Source: Kibdelosporangium philippinense
GTDB lineage: Bacteria > Actinomycetota > Actinomycetes > Mycobacteriales > Pseudonocardiaceae
Assembly (NCBI RefSeq): GCF_021390435.2
Contig: NZ_JAJVCN010000001.1
Span: forward strand, 682,001-746,000
Length of the DNA: 64,000 nucleotides
Direction of reading: 5' to 3'
A model generated the notes under the pieces. It made no database searches and was not told the DNA's origin. It worked only from the letters and a program-made list of their open reading frames with translations. A program made the translations under genes and the position numbers. Below, in pieces: positions 30,777-39,579 of this stretch (its first letter is position 1; the number at the start of each line of letters is the position of its first letter).

Positions 30777-31550
30777 TCAGGCCTTTGTCGCCGTCACTGC
30801 CACCGTATTGAAATGCATCGTGAAGCTGCCACCAGCGGCATCGATCGCGTTACCCACCGCCGTCAGCACAGCGGCGGTGTCCTCCGGGGAGAACGTGCTC
30901 CATCCGCCGTGGGTCGGCAGGCGGTCGAGCCAGTCTGCCTTCGTATATTCACGCTCCCACGTGAACCGCCACTCATCCTGCCCATGAAACTCACCCGACG
31001 CTTCGATCCCCTCAGCCGCCCGGTCGGACAGCATCGAGTACGGATCCGAGCCGGTAACCCGGGCCGAGAACGAGTCGGGGATCAAGCGGCGGTAGATCGC
31101 CGTGAACTCCTCGGCCAACTCGGGCTGCGGACGGTCGACGTTCCAGAACACAGCCATCAACCCGCCGGGCCGCAGGACCTGGGCTGCCTTGACCGCACCC
31201 GCCACCGGGGCCACCCAGTGCCAGCACTGCGCCGCGACCACAGCATCGAATGTCCGGCACGCGGACTCCCAGGCCTCGAAAGTCGACACCTCGACATCAA
31301 GCCCACGATCCCGCGCGAAAGAAGCCATCCGCGCGTCGGGCTCCACTCCAAGCACCTTCAACCCCGCCGCCTGGAGCTGCCGGGAGGCGATACCGGTGCC
31401 ACAGCCGACCTCCACGACCTCCGGACCTGGGCTGACCGTGGCGATCCGGTCGATGAGCTCCGCGGGATAGCGCGGCCGCGACCGGTCGTAGCGTTCAGCG
31501 TCGATACCGAACGACTCCGCGACGTGCCTGACCTGATGGGGCTCGGACAT
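30777..31550 (-). CDS. Class I SAM-dependent methyltransferase
   Basis: A 257-residue protein with the SAM-binding motif VVEVGCGTGIASRQL (about 46-60), the acidic ribose contact in VLGVEPDARM, and motif III LRPGGLMAVFW. It has the UbiE/Menaquinone-type layout. ATG 31550 (MSEPHQVRHVAESFG) follows GGTGGGG; an upstream GTG at 31559 adds three residues. It lies 10 nt after the LysR gene stop and may be co-transcribed with it. Substrate unknown. Confidence 0.88.
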   Translation of the reverse strand: MSEPHQVRHVAESFGIDAERYDRSRPRYPAELIDRIATVSPGPEVVEVGCGTGIASRQLQAAGLKVLGVEPDARMASFARDRGLDVEVSTFEAWESACRTFDAVVAAQCWHWVAPVAGAVKAAQVLRPGGLMAVFWNVDRPQPELAEEFTAIYRRLIPDSFSARVTGSDPYSMLSDRAAEGIEASGEFHGQDEWRFTWEREYTKADWLDRLPTHGGWSTFSPEDTAAVLTAVGNAIDAAGGSFTMHFNTVAVTATKA

Positions 31551-31560
31551 GAGCCCCACC

Positions 31561-32463
31561 CTAGTTCCAGAATCTGGACCAGGGTGCGGGTGGTCGGGAC
31601 TCCGTCAGTACGTATTCACGGAATGCCTCCACCACAGCCGGGTGGTAGTGATCCGGGCACCAGCCAACACCGATTGTCCTGGCACAGCGGGGTTCTGAGA
31701 TCGGCAACTCGACGGCGTCCGGCAAAGGTCCAGGCGCGGGAGCGAGCAACGACACACCACACCCGGCACCGACCAGGCCACGCAGCATCGTCGGGTCTTC
31801 GCCCTCGAAAGCGATCCGTGGCGTGAACCCGACGCTGGCGCACAACTGCTCGGTGATCGGGCGCAGCCCGTAGCCGTGCGCGAACGTCACGAACGGCTCG
31901 TCCTTGACCTCGATCAACCGGACTCTCCGCCGTTTGGCCAACCGATGCCCAACAGGAACGACCAGGGCGAGCGGTTCGTCCAGCACCGGCTGCCAGGTGA
32001 TGCCCGGTTGGTCGGACGGCTGCGCCGCAAGGATCATGTCCACCTCGCCGTTGAGCAGGCTCTGCTCGTTACGACTCGTCCCGTCTTGCCGCAACAGGAA
32101 CTCGACCTTGGGGTAGCGAGCGCGAAAACCGCTGAGCAGCGCCGGAACCAGCATGGTGCCCAGGGTGTTGAGGAACGCGAACCGGACCGTGCCGTGCGTC
32201 GGGTCGGCGGCGGTCCCGATTGTCCTGACCGCGCTGTCGATGGAGCTCAACGCGCGCTTGGCCGCTTCGAGCAGCGTGTGACCATTGCTGTTGAGCCTGA
32301 GCACGCGGCCGACCCGGTCGAACAGGGGCGCGCCGATCTCCTGCTCAAGACGTGCGAGACCACGGGACAACGCAGGCTGTGACACATGCAACTGCTCCGC
32401 CGAGGCGGTCACCGTACGGCCTTCGGCGACCATCACGAACCACCTGAGCTGGTCAATCTCCAT
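31561..32463 (-). CDS. LysR family transcriptional regulator
   Basis: A 300-residue LTTR. The winged helix spans about 1-60 (MEIDQLRWFVMVAEGRTVTA, LHVSQPALSRGLARLEQEIG), followed by a periplasmic-binding-like effector domain (HGTVRFAFLNTLGTMLVPAL and onward). It is divergent from a TauE/SafE permease across a 48-bp gap that contains a T-N11-A box, so it probably regulates that transporter. Confidence 0.93.
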   Translation of the reverse strand: MEIDQLRWFVMVAEGRTVTASAEQLHVSQPALSRGLARLEQEIGAPLFDRVGRVLRLNSNGHTLLEAAKRALSSIDSAVRTIGTAADPTHGTVRFAFLNTLGTMLVPALLSGFRARYPKVEFLLRQDGTSRNEQSLLNGEVDMILAAQPSDQPGITWQPVLDEPLALVVPVGHRLAKRRRVRLIEVKDEPFVTFAHGYGLRPITEQLCASVGFTPRIAFEGEDPTMLRGLVGAGCGVSLLAPAPGPLPDAVELPISEPRCARTIGVGWCPDHYHPAVVEAFREYVLTESRPPAPWSRFWN

Positions 32464-32467
32464 ATCG

Positions 32468-32482
32468 ATGCATGATACGCAT
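32468..32482. promoter_or_regulatory. LysR-type T-N11-A box
   Basis: ATGCATGATACGCAT: the dyad TGC-N7-GCA contains a T-N11-A pair at 32469/32481. It lies 5 nt outside the lysR start and 29 nt before the permease start, the expected place for an LTTR site. Confidence 0.5.
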
Positions 32483-32511
32483 GGATTTCATCGCTGGCGT
32501 TCATTGGACGC

Positions 32512-33273
32512 ATGAGTGTGGTTCGGGCGAAAGTAATTCACGTGGACTTGATCGTGGTCGCAGCGGTGGGGCTGCTTGCCGGTGTGATCAACACCGTCGC
32601 CGGCGCCGGGGCGTTGGTGACGTTCCCAGTGTTCCTGGCGATGGGAATGACGCCACTTCAGGCCAACGTGGCCAACTGTATCGGTGTGGTGCCGGGCAAC
32701 GTCGCGTCGATGGTGACGTTCCGCAAAGAGCTCAAGACGCAGAAACCGTTGCTGCGTAAGATCGTCCTGCCAGCCGCGGTCGGTTCGCTGATCGGCGGGA
32801 TCGTGCTTTTCCTGCTGCCCGAACGAGTCTTCACCTATCTTGTGCCCGCGTTGCTGGGGCTCGGCGCGCTGCTCGTGCTGATCCAGCCACTCGTGGCGAA
32901 GAAATTGCGGGCCGCCAAGAAGCATCGTGGGCCGATCAAGTCTCTTGTCTTCGGGACTTCGGTGTATGGCGGCTACTTCGGCACCGGGATCGGCGTGATC
33001 TTCTTCGCCGTCCTCGGCCTTTTCGCCAAGGGCACCACGCATCAGCTCAACGCCGTCAAGGTTGTCCTGCAAGGGATCGCGAACGGCGTGGCGGGCGTTT
33101 TGTTCTGTTTCATCGCGCCAGTGCCGTGGCCGCAAACCCTGATTTTCGGCGCCACCACGATGATCGCGGGCCCGATCGGCGTCTACCTGTCCCGCAAGAT
33201 CCCGCCAGCGCCGCTGCGCTACATCATCGGAACCCTAGGCCTAGTAGCCGCAATCCGCCTAGCCATCGCCTAA
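32512..33273 (+). CDS. TauE/SafE family sulfite/anion exporter
   Basis: A 253-residue membrane protein with about eight helices. The N-terminal VNTVAGAGALVTFPVFLAMG-type motif (INTVAGAGALVTFPV) and the repeat-like SVYGGYFGTGIGVIFFAVLG in the second half are characteristic of TauE/SafE permeases (DUF81), which export sulfite, sulfoacetate or other small anions. ATG 32512 is the longest start; GTG 32542 (VDLIVVAAVGLLAG) is also possible. Regulated presumably by the divergent LysR. Confidence 0.9.
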   Translation: MSVVRAKVIHVDLIVVAAVGLLAGVINTVAGAGALVTFPVFLAMGMTPLQANVANCIGVVPGNVASMVTFRKELKTQKPLLRKIVLPAAVGSLIGGIVLFLLPERVFTYLVPALLGLGALLVLIQPLVAKKLRAAKKHRGPIKSLVFGTSVYGGYFGTGIGVIFFAVLGLFAKGTTHQLNAVKVVLQGIANGVAGVLFCFIAPVPWPQTLIFGATTMIAGPIGVYLSRKIPPAPLRYIIGTLGLVAAIRLAIA

Positions 33274-33290
33274 TAGCCAAACCCCACGCC

Positions 33291-33400
33291 GTGTCCACCG
33301 TTCCTGAAGGCCGTGTCCACCGTTGCTGAAGCGTGTGTCCACCGTTGCTTGCGACCGTGTCCACCGTTCCGTCACACCGTGTTGACCGTTGCTCGCTTCG
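33291..33400. repeat. Five tandem 22-bp repeats
   Basis: GTGTCCACCGTT recurs at 33291, 33313, 33335 and 33357, and as GTGTTGACCGTT at 33379, an exact 22-bp period. The first 12-14 bases of each unit are conserved and the rest varies. It lies between the convergent ends of the permease and lipoprotein genes. Confidence 0.85.
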
Positions 33401-33401
33401 A

Positions 33402-33809
33402 TCAAACCGGACAGGAGATCCGTCCCCGGGTCTGCCCACCCCCGACAAGCGTGGCAGGCCCAGAGATGGCGGCCGTGCACACGATCTGCTGAGCGGCCAG
33501 TGTGGACAGTGTGGACACGTCGATCGGCAGGCGGACCGTCGAACCGGTCACGGTCATCGGCCCCGCGTTGCGGGGAACCTCGTTGCGGTAGCCGACCGCC
33601 GGTTCGATCTGGGTATTGGTCAGGATGTCCAGTGCGGCTTCGATCTTGGTGTCGAACCGGGCCGGTTGCAGGATCGGCGCAAGGGTGCCGTCGTATGTCC
33701 TGACCAGGTAGATGAGCGCACCGGTGGCGTGCGATCCTGGAATCGGGCTGGACGGTTGAACGCCGCATCCGGCCACGATAAGGGCGAGTGCGAGGAGGGC
33801 GCGTTTCAC
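33402..33809 (-). CDS. Lipoprotein, GerMN-like domain
   Basis: A 135-residue lipoprotein: signal peptide MKRALLALALIVAGCG with lipobox VAGC (Cys15), then a small domain with YLVRTYDGTLAPILQPARFD, LDILTNTQIEPAVGYRNEVP and TVRLPIDVSTLSTLAAQQIV. The pattern resembles the GerMN domain found in LpqB-type partners of two-component systems. Its ATG overlaps the histidine kinase stop by 4 nt, so it belongs to the response-regulator/kinase operon, as in mtrAB-lpqB. It probably modulates the kinase from outside the membrane; inference. Confidence 0.8.
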   Translation of the reverse strand: MKRALLALALIVAGCGVQPSSPIPGSHATGALIYLVRTYDGTLAPILQPARFDTKIEAALDILTNTQIEPAVGYRNEVPRNAGPMTVTGSTVRLPIDVSTLSTLAAQQIVCTAAISGPATLVGGGQTRGRISCPV

Positions 33810-35110
33810 TGTGAACCTCCTGTGGGCAGATGCAAAGTGAACACGGCACCGCCGTGTGGCCCGTTGTCCGCAGTCAGCGCGCCGTGGTGCAGCTTGGCGT
33901 TCTCCCAGGCGATCGCCAGGCCGAGGCCGCTGCCTTCGGAACGAGTCCGCGCCGTGTCGGCTTTGTAGAAGCGGTCGAAAACCCTCGGCAGCACCGCGGG
34001 ATCCAGCCCAGGCCCATTGTCGGTGACCTGGACGAAGATCCAGCCAGGCCCGCCGCGCAAGGTGACTGACACCGGCGGGGCGCCGTGCCGCAAAGCGTTG
34101 CCGACCAGGTTCGCGACGATCACGTCCAACCGTCGTGGATCCACGCGCGCGATCACCGGAGGCAGGTCAGTGACCACTTCGGACCAACGCCGTGCGCGCA
34201 GCGTGGCCCGGATCGCCTCGGCGACGTCGATCTCCTCAAGCACGAGCGCGGCCGCGCCGGAGTCGAACCGGCTGATCTCCATGAGGTCGTTGACCAGCCG
34301 CGTCAGGTTGCGCGTCTCCCTGCTGACCAGGCTCGCCGCTTTGCCTGCGTCGGGGGTCAGGTGCGGCGCTTCCTCGTCGAGCACGTCCGTGACCGCGGTC
34401 ATCGCGGCCAGGGGCGTCCGCAGCTCGTGCGATACGTCGGCAACGAACCGACGCGCGTCGGCGACCTGCTTCTCGAGAGCCTCCGCGGTGACGTTAAACG
34501 TTTGCGCCACCCCGGCGAGCTCATCGGCGCCACGGACCTGAACGCGAGTAGTCAGATCGCCTTCACCCAGCCGCTGCGCTGCCGCACGCAGCTCACGCAC
34601 GGGACGCAGCACGCTATTGGCCGCGAACCACGCCAGAAAGCCGCTGAGCACAAGCGAACCGATCCCGATCGTCCACGCGGTCAGCGCCAGCAGGTTGATG
34701 CTCTTGGCCTCGGCCGCCAAGCCCCGCGACTGGTAGAACTCCATTTCGGACACTCGCATGCCGATGATCAGCTTGATCTGACCGTTGAGCTCGACGCGCT
34801 GCCACGCGACGACGCCAGTCGCCACCTCGTCCCGCAACGCCCGTGGGACATCCGCGGGGCTCAGGCCGACAGTGCCAAGTGGCTGTCCTCTGTAGAGGAT
34901 CAGACCGCTGGTGTTCCGATCGGACAGTGCGCCCGCGTCCGGAATCGCCATATTGGCGACCTTGTCGGTGAACAACTCGACGTACGCGTCCTGCGCCTGC
35001 TTGAGCACCGTTGTGCGGGCCTGCACGTACGACGCGCCGGACACGGCAGCCGCTGTGATGCCGGTGAGCAGGGCGAACGCGACAAGTAGCCGAGTACGCA
35101 AGCTCCTCAC
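33806..35110 (-). CDS. Two-component sensor histidine kinase
   Basis: A 434-residue membrane kinase. The first TM helix (LLVAFALLTGITAAAVSGAS) is followed by an extracytoplasmic sensor of about 120 residues, a second TM (LTAWTIGIGSLVLSGFLAWF), HAMP (NSVLRPVRELRAAAQRLGEG), and the HisKA phospho-acceptor VADVSHELRTPLAAM. The HATPase domain carries N (VANLVGNALRHG), G1 (VTDNGPGLD) and G2 (GSGLGLAIAW) boxes. The start is GTG 35110, overlapping the response regulator stop by 4 nt. It forms an operon with the regulator and a lipoprotein gene. The signal is unknown. Confidence 0.94.
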   Translation of the reverse strand: MRSLRTRLLVAFALLTGITAAAVSGASYVQARTTVLKQAQDAYVELFTDKVANMAIPDAGALSDRNTSGLILYRGQPLGTVGLSPADVPRALRDEVATGVVAWQRVELNGQIKLIIGMRVSEMEFYQSRGLAAEAKSINLLALTAWTIGIGSLVLSGFLAWFAANSVLRPVRELRAAAQRLGEGDLTTRVQVRGADELAGVAQTFNVTAEALEKQVADARRFVADVSHELRTPLAAMTAVTDVLDEEAPHLTPDAGKAASLVSRETRNLTRLVNDLMEISRFDSGAAALVLEEIDVAEAIRATLRARRWSEVVTDLPPVIARVDPRRLDVIVANLVGNALRHGAPPVSVTLRGGPGWIFVQVTDNGPGLDPAVLPRVFDRFYKADTARTRSEGSGLGLAIAWENAKLHHGALTADNGPHGGAVFTLHLPTGGSQ

Positions 35111-35781
35111 AACGGGCCGAACCGGTATCCGAACCCGCGCACGGTCTGGATGTAGCGCGGTGCCGCCGGATCCGACTCGATCTTGGCCCGCAGCCGCTGC
35201 ACACACGCGTCGACCAGCCGTGAATCGCCGAGATAGCCGTGTTCCCACACCGATTCCAGCAGTTGCTGGCGACTGAGCACCCGACCTGGCGCGCTGGACA
35301 GTTCGAGCAACAGCCGCATCTCGGTCGGGGCAAGGCTGATCGGCTCGCCATCCTTGCGGACCACAAGGCTCGCGCGATCGATGGTCAGCGCGCCGTATTC
35401 CTCGGCGTCGGTCTGCTGCGTGGGTTCGCCCACGCGACGCAGCACCGCGCGGATCCGCGCTTCGAGCACGCGCGGCTGGACCGGCTTGACCACGTAGTCG
35501 TCCGCGCCCGCTTCCAGGCCAGCGACGACGTCCATATCGTCGCTGCGTGCGGTGAGCATGATGATCGGCAGGTTGCCGGTCGCCCTGATTCTGCGGCAGA
35601 CCTCGAACCCGTCCATCCCCGGCAACATCAGGTCGAGCACGACGACATCCGTGCCCGCCAGCTTGCCGAGCCCCTGCTCGCCGGTCTCCACTGCGCGTAC
35701 CGCGTGCCCTTGCCTGGTCAATGCCAGTTCGAGACCGTCACGTACGGCTTGGTCGTCTTCGATCAACAGCACCCGAGACAT
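35107..35781 (-). CDS. OmpR/PhoB-type response regulator
   Basis: A 224-residue regulator. The receiver domain has the acidic pair in LLIEDDQAV, phospho-Asp in VVVLDLMLPGMDGFEV, Thr in MLTARSDD and Lys in DDYVVKPVQP. The C-terminal winged helix ends with VWEHGYLGDSRLVDACVQRL and TVRGFGYRFGPL. ATG 35781 (MSRVLLIEDD) was preferred to longer starts because the receiver fold begins there. First gene of a three-gene operon with kinase and lipoprotein. Confidence 0.94.
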   Translation of the reverse strand: MSRVLLIEDDQAVRDGLELALTRQGHAVRAVETGEQGLGKLAGTDVVVLDLMLPGMDGFEVCRRIRATGNLPIIMLTARSDDMDVVAGLEAGADDYVVKPVQPRVLEARIRAVLRRVGEPTQQTDAEEYGALTIDRASLVVRKDGEPISLAPTEMRLLLELSSAPGRVLSRQQLLESVWEHGYLGDSRLVDACVQRLRAKIESDPAAPRYIQTVRGFGYRFGPL

Positions 35782-35954
35782 ACCGCCAACCATCGCAGGG
35801 CCGGTCGAAGTTCGCCTGTCCACCCCTCCCATGATGCATTTCGCGGTTCCGCGCGGCATTCGGGAAATGTCATGGTTGTGTCACAGAAACGCCAGGACAT
35901 AGCTGTTACAGAGCAAGGACGGGACAACGACACTGTCCGTCAACAGTGGAATGT

Positions 35955-36458
35955 ATGACGACACGAGACCGAGTGATGGAACTGGCGGCGAAAGCGCTTG
36001 CCAGGGTCATGCTGCCGCTGGCCCACCTGAACGCGCCAGGGCACGCCCGGCACGTCACGTGCCAGTGGGCGCTGGGTCTGCGCTTCCCCAATGAAGACCT
36101 GACCGGGCTGACCCCGGCCACGTACGCGGCGTTCACGACGGCCCGTACCGAGGCGTTCTGGAAGGACGGCCAGCTGATCGGCCTGACCTCAGGGCATCGC
36201 GACGCGGCCGTGCAGCACCGGATGTACATCGAGAGCTTGCACAAGCCGGGCAAGCCCGTGCTGCACCCAGCCGAGTCAGGGCACGTGCGAGGAACGGCGC
36301 TGGATGTGCGGCCGATGGAAGGCGCGCGGTGGCTCGAGGAAAACGGTGAGCGTTACAACCTGTATCGGACGTATGACAATGAGTGGTGGCACTTCGAGTA
36401 CCGGCTGCGTCGCCCGGAGCGGCTGCCGTATCCCGGTGCCGTGCGCGCCTACAGGTAG
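35955..36458 (+). CDS. VanY-like D-Ala-D-Ala carboxypeptidase (M15B)
   Basis: A 167-residue M15-type zinc peptidase domain. The zinc motif SGHVRGTALDVRP fits SxHxxGxAxD, and WWHFEYRLR provides the second zinc His and its partner. The substrate-side TSGHRDAAVQHRMYIE is also typical. Such enzymes trim the terminal D-Ala of peptidoglycan precursors. No signal peptide is seen, so it acts in the cytosol or is secreted by another route. ATG 35955 was chosen over GTG 35946. The 3' end overlaps the convergent gene by 10 bp. Confidence 0.85.
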   Translation: MTTRDRVMELAAKALARVMLPLAHLNAPGHARHVTCQWALGLRFPNEDLTGLTPATYAAFTTARTEAFWKDGQLIGLTSGHRDAAVQHRMYIESLHKPGKPVLHPAESGHVRGTALDVRPMEGARWLEENGERYNLYRTYDNEWWHFEYRLRRPERLPYPGAVRAYR

Positions 36459-37549
36459 TCCAGGTGGACGTTGTCGATCGACCAGAGCCGCGTCCGGTCG
36501 CCGTTGTGGGCGTTCAGCAGTGCGGGGAAGTACTCGCTCAGCGCTTGCTCGTAGCTCACGGCGCCGTCCCGCAGTTCACCGGCGGCGGTGATGATCCGGT
36601 CGAGGTCGGCGACGATCCGGGCCTTGGTCATGCTCGGCGTGCGTGGCCCGTCCTCGCTGTCGATCACTGGCAGCTCGTTGAACGTGGTGTAACTCGGGAA
36701 CCGGTCGGTGTCGGGGATGATCGATCGGAACGGGACACCATTGAAGAAGTACTCGAACCACCGGCCGCCGGACAGTGTCAGCCATGGCGTGCCCGCGGCC
36801 AACACGGCCATACCGAAACCGGTGTGCGGCGAGAGGAAGACGTCACTCGCCTTGATGACGCTGAGTTGTTCGATGAGACCTCGGTCGAAGCAGTTCCACG
36901 GCTTGGATCGGTGATCGAGCAAGCGCTTGAGGTCCGCTTCGGTGATCGAAGTGGACGTTTGGTTGGTCTTGGCCAGCTTGCCGACCAGCACCAGTTGTGC
37001 GTCCGGGTAGGCGTCGGCGAGGGCGTCCATGATCAGCAGCCACGAATCGGCTGACGGGTACAACGCGGGTTCGCTCGATCCGCCCGGCATGATCGTGATG
37101 GTTCGCCGGTCCTGCTTGGCTCTCGGCAAGTCGAGCCGGAGGTGCTGGCGGCGCAGGTATCCAGGTTTCGGGCTGGTGACGACCGTGCGGCCCTTGCTTG
37201 GCTTGAGATGCTGGTCGGTGGCGGCGTAGTAGTCCTTGAGACCGGGGAACATCTCGAGCTGGAAGTCTTGGTACCGGCGGGATTCGTCGATCACCCAGTC
37301 CCATTCCCTCGGCAGGTGCGCGACCCGGCTCGCCGAGTCGTTCGTCGAGGTCAGCAACGGATGATCGACGACGTACTTCGCTGAGACGAACGGGCAGAAG
37401 TCGGCGAGCTCGGCTGCGGTGGCCGCGTTGAGCGCGACCGCGATCTCGCGGTCAGGGTTGGCTGCGTGATGACCGTTGGCGTAGTACAGCGCTTCGATCG
37501 CGTGACCAACCGGGTGGCAGTAGAAGAAATTGACCAGCACGCGCTCCAT
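36449..37549 (-). CDS. Glycosyltransferase-like (GT-B, GT9-related) protein
   Basis: A 366-residue protein beginning MERVLVNFFYCHPVGHAIEA. The second half resembles nucleotide-sugar binding halves of heptosyltransferase-like GT-B enzymes: TITIMPGGSSEPALYPSADS, DAQLVLVGKLAKTNQTSTSI, KASDVFLSPHTGFGMAVLAA and GTPWLTLSGGRWFEYFFNGV. No signal or membrane segment. The sugar and acceptor are unknown and the family call is tentative. It is flanked by a cell-wall peptidase (convergent) and a phosphatase (same strand, 42 nt upstream). Confidence 0.65.
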   Translation of the reverse strand: MERVLVNFFYCHPVGHAIEALYYANGHHAANPDREIAVALNAATAAELADFCPFVSAKYVVDHPLLTSTNDSASRVAHLPREWDWVIDESRRYQDFQLEMFPGLKDYYAATDQHLKPSKGRTVVTSPKPGYLRRQHLRLDLPRAKQDRRTITIMPGGSSEPALYPSADSWLLIMDALADAYPDAQLVLVGKLAKTNQTSTSITEADLKRLLDHRSKPWNCFDRGLIEQLSVIKASDVFLSPHTGFGMAVLAAGTPWLTLSGGRWFEYFFNGVPFRSIIPDTDRFPSYTTFNELPVIDSEDGPRTPSMTKARIVADLDRIITAAGELRDGAVSYEQALSEYFPALLNAHNGDRTRLWSIDNVHLDYL

Positions 37550-37591
37550 GCGCGAGTTTCTACCGTGCCTGTGGCCGCTCCGAAACTTGTT

Positions 37592-38095
37592 TTAGTCCAG
37601 GCCCACGAGCAGATGGGTGACGTCCAAGCCGCTCTCCAGATACTGCTCGAACAAGCTGTTGTGCAACGCCCACGGTGAACGCTTGCGCCGGATCAGCAGA
37701 ATCGCGCTGCGTGCGTCGTAGCCGAGGTGCATCAGCGCCTGCGCGGCCACCAAACCCGACCGGTTGTAGCCCGCATGGCATCGGACCAGCACGTTCCGGC
37801 CTTCGGTTATCGCTTGCGCGGTGACTTCCGCCAGTTTCCGGACCCGGCCGATCTGATCGGCGGTCAACGGGCCGTCCGGCATCGTGGCGACGTGGTGCTC
37901 GACGCCGTCGGCCGGGCCGTGCCCGTCCTTGCTGTACAGGCTGACGACCATGTCGAACTGGTCGCCGACCACGGCGAACTGCAACTCGCCCGATTCGTCC
38001 GTCCAGTAGTGCCCGCCCATCCACAGGCCGAGCCTGATCTGATTCCACGGTGCTCTTGGTGCGGGGACGTCTCGGTCCCGTTGGCGAGTGCGCAC
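37592..38095 (-). CDS. Dual-specificity protein phosphatase family protein
   Basis: A 167-residue cysteine phosphatase. The active-site loop VRCHAGYNRSGLVAAQ fits C-x5-R-S (Cys about 106), followed by the helix AQALMHLGYDARSAILLIRR. The start is GTG 38095 after AAGGGAGG. It may act on protein or non-protein phosphates. The Shine-Dalgarno lies exactly where the large palindrome arm ends (38105), so this is the undisturbed flank of the duplicated segment. Confidence 0.87.
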   Translation of the reverse strand: MRTRQRDRDVPAPRAPWNQIRLGLWMGGHYWTDESGELQFAVVGDQFDMVVSLYSKDGHGPADGVEHHVATMPDGPLTADQIGRVRKLAEVTAQAITEGRNVLVRCHAGYNRSGLVAAQALMHLGYDARSAILLIRRKRSPWALHNSLFEQYLESGLDVTHLLVGLD

Positions 38096-38104
38096 GCGGC
38101 CTCC

Positions 38105-39567
38105 CTTAGGTCATGTGCCGGAAACGCGCACGATGGCGGCAGGGTTCCCAGGCTACGCCCGCGCTTTCAGCCCAGCGAGATCCGGTCCAAGTCCGGTGCA
38201 CCTGACTGGTCGTTGAAGAACTTGATGCTGTTGGCTCCCGCGTTCAGCGTGACCGGGATGGTCGTCACGTACGGAGTGTTGTTGCCGACGCCATCGACTT
38301 TCACCTCTGTCGGCTGCCCGCCGTTCACGGACACGAAGTAGGAGCGCGGCCCGTTGACCGTGAAGTCGATGTACAGCTTGTACTGACCGGCAGTGTCCAC
38401 AGTGACGTCGTCGAACTGCACGAAGGCGTCGGGCGATCCGCCGATGTTGCGGACCTTCTCGCCGCCCGAGCAAGGTCCGCAGCCGGTCAGGCCTGTGCTG
38501 CCGAAGTCGTTGCGTGAATCCTCGGCTTCGCGCATGAAGACTCGGTCCGTGGGGCGTGGCTTGATGTCCACAGTGGTCGTGACTTGCTTGGCTCTGTTGA
38601 GAACATGGAACTTCGCGGTCACCGGAGCCGTCGCGGCCTGAGCGGGCCCAGTCAGCGTCCATTCGCCACTCAGGATCTGGCCAAGCCGTAGGGTTTGGAC
38701 AGTCGCAGGCGGACCCTGCACGGACCAGCCCTCGGGCGCCGTCGGCGTCAGTTCGACGTTGTTGAGCTGGTCGTCGACGTCAAGCCGGAGTTTCGCGGTC
38801 ACCTTGATCGCCTGCTGGCCAGGCCCGACCCACTGCACGCCATGGGGTTCGACCGTCATCGTGGTCGTTGGCGTGTACTGCGCGGGCGGCAGGGGAGCGA
38901 TCGAGATCCGGTCGATTCCTGGGCCGCGCGAGGCATTGCTGGACAAGGAGATTGTGTTTTCTCCAGCTTTCAACGGGACGGAAACCGCGGTATCGCTGGG
39001 CACGTCCGGCCGGTCCGCGGGTATTGCGACCTCGGTTGCCACACCGTTGACGGTCACGGTCAGCGAGGTTGCTTCGGCTGAAGTCGTGTGCAGCTCAAGC
39101 CTTTGGTCCCCGGCGGCTTGAACCGTGTTGTACGTGACGGAATTACGTGCGCCGCCGCCGAGACCGATCACTTGGGACACTCCGGAGCACGCCACGCAGA
39201 TCTGCCTGCGCGCGACTCCCTTGAGGCTGGCGTTCTCGGCCTCAAGTGGTGTCTTGGCGCGCTGGGACAACGGATAACCGTTGCCCACCTTGATCTCGTC
39301 GATCTGCAGTTCGCCGAAGTATCTCGGCGCCTGCGGCCCGCCCCACGTGTTCAGCACGTCCAGTTTGATGTACCGGGTGTTCTGCTGGCCGATGTCGATG
39401 AACTGGGTGCCGCGGGCGCTGGGCATCGCGCCTGTCCTGGCCACCTGCCATCGCACGCCGTCGTCACTCACCGACACCTTGTAGTCCTTGATACGCGCGG
39501 AGTCTTCCGGGCGGCCGAAGGAAACTCGGGCGTACGTGGGGGACCATTCGCGCTGGTTCACCGCTAG
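38105..39567. repeat. Left arm of 2 x 1463-bp inverted repeat
   Basis: It mirrors 40617-42079 (paired coordinates sum to 80184). Translations agree over the whole length in several frames. One mismatch was seen by eye at 38111/42073. The arm contains the truncated carbohydrate-binding gene and ends at CTAG beside the central IS5 element. Confidence 0.95.
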
Positions 39568-39579
39568 GCCGTGTTTCAT
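38167..39579 (-). CDS. N-terminally truncated discoidin/CBM protein, left copy
   Basis: A 470-codon open frame that is only the tail of a larger secreted carbohydrate-active protein. It contains a partial F5/8 type C (discoidin) domain (about 5-110), a CBM35-like module (EAENASLKG... to GIDRISI, about 110-230), and an NEW3-like linker domain (about 235-340, with [13 protein letters not shown]). A second CBM35-like module follows ([15 protein letters not shown] to DLDRISLG). ATG 39579 and the first codons (MKHGL) come from the IS5 end, so the original catalytic N-terminus and signal peptide are lost. Probably non-functional. The right copy is the same sequence inverted. Confidence 0.85.
   Translation of the reverse strand: MKHGLAVNQREWSPTYARVSFGRPEDSARIKDYKVSVSDDGVRWQVARTGAMPSARGTQFIDIGQQNTRYIKLDVLNTWGGPQAPRYFGELQIDEIKVGNGYPLSQRAKTPLEAENASLKGVARRQICVACSGVSQVIGLGGGARNSVTYNTVQAAGDQRLELHTTSAEATSLTVTVNGVATEVAIPADRPDVPSDTAVSVPLKAGENTISLSSNASRGPGIDRISIAPLPPAQYTPTTTMTVEPHGVQWVGPGQQAIKVTAKLRLDVDDQLNNVELTPTAPEGWSVQGPPATVQTLRLGQILSGEWTLTGPAQAATAPVTAKFHVLNRAKQVTTTVDIKPRPTDRVFMREAEDSRNDFGSTGLTGCGPCSGGEKVRNIGGSPDAFVQFDDVTVDTAGQYKLYIDFTVNGPRSYFVSVNGGQPTEVKVDGVGNNTPYVTTIPVTLNAGANSIKFFNDQSGAPDLDRISLG

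Noticed and set aside
33313..33378. CRISPR array
   Set aside because: The 22-bp units are contiguous with no unique spacers of uniform length and no cas genes; this is a tandem repeat.
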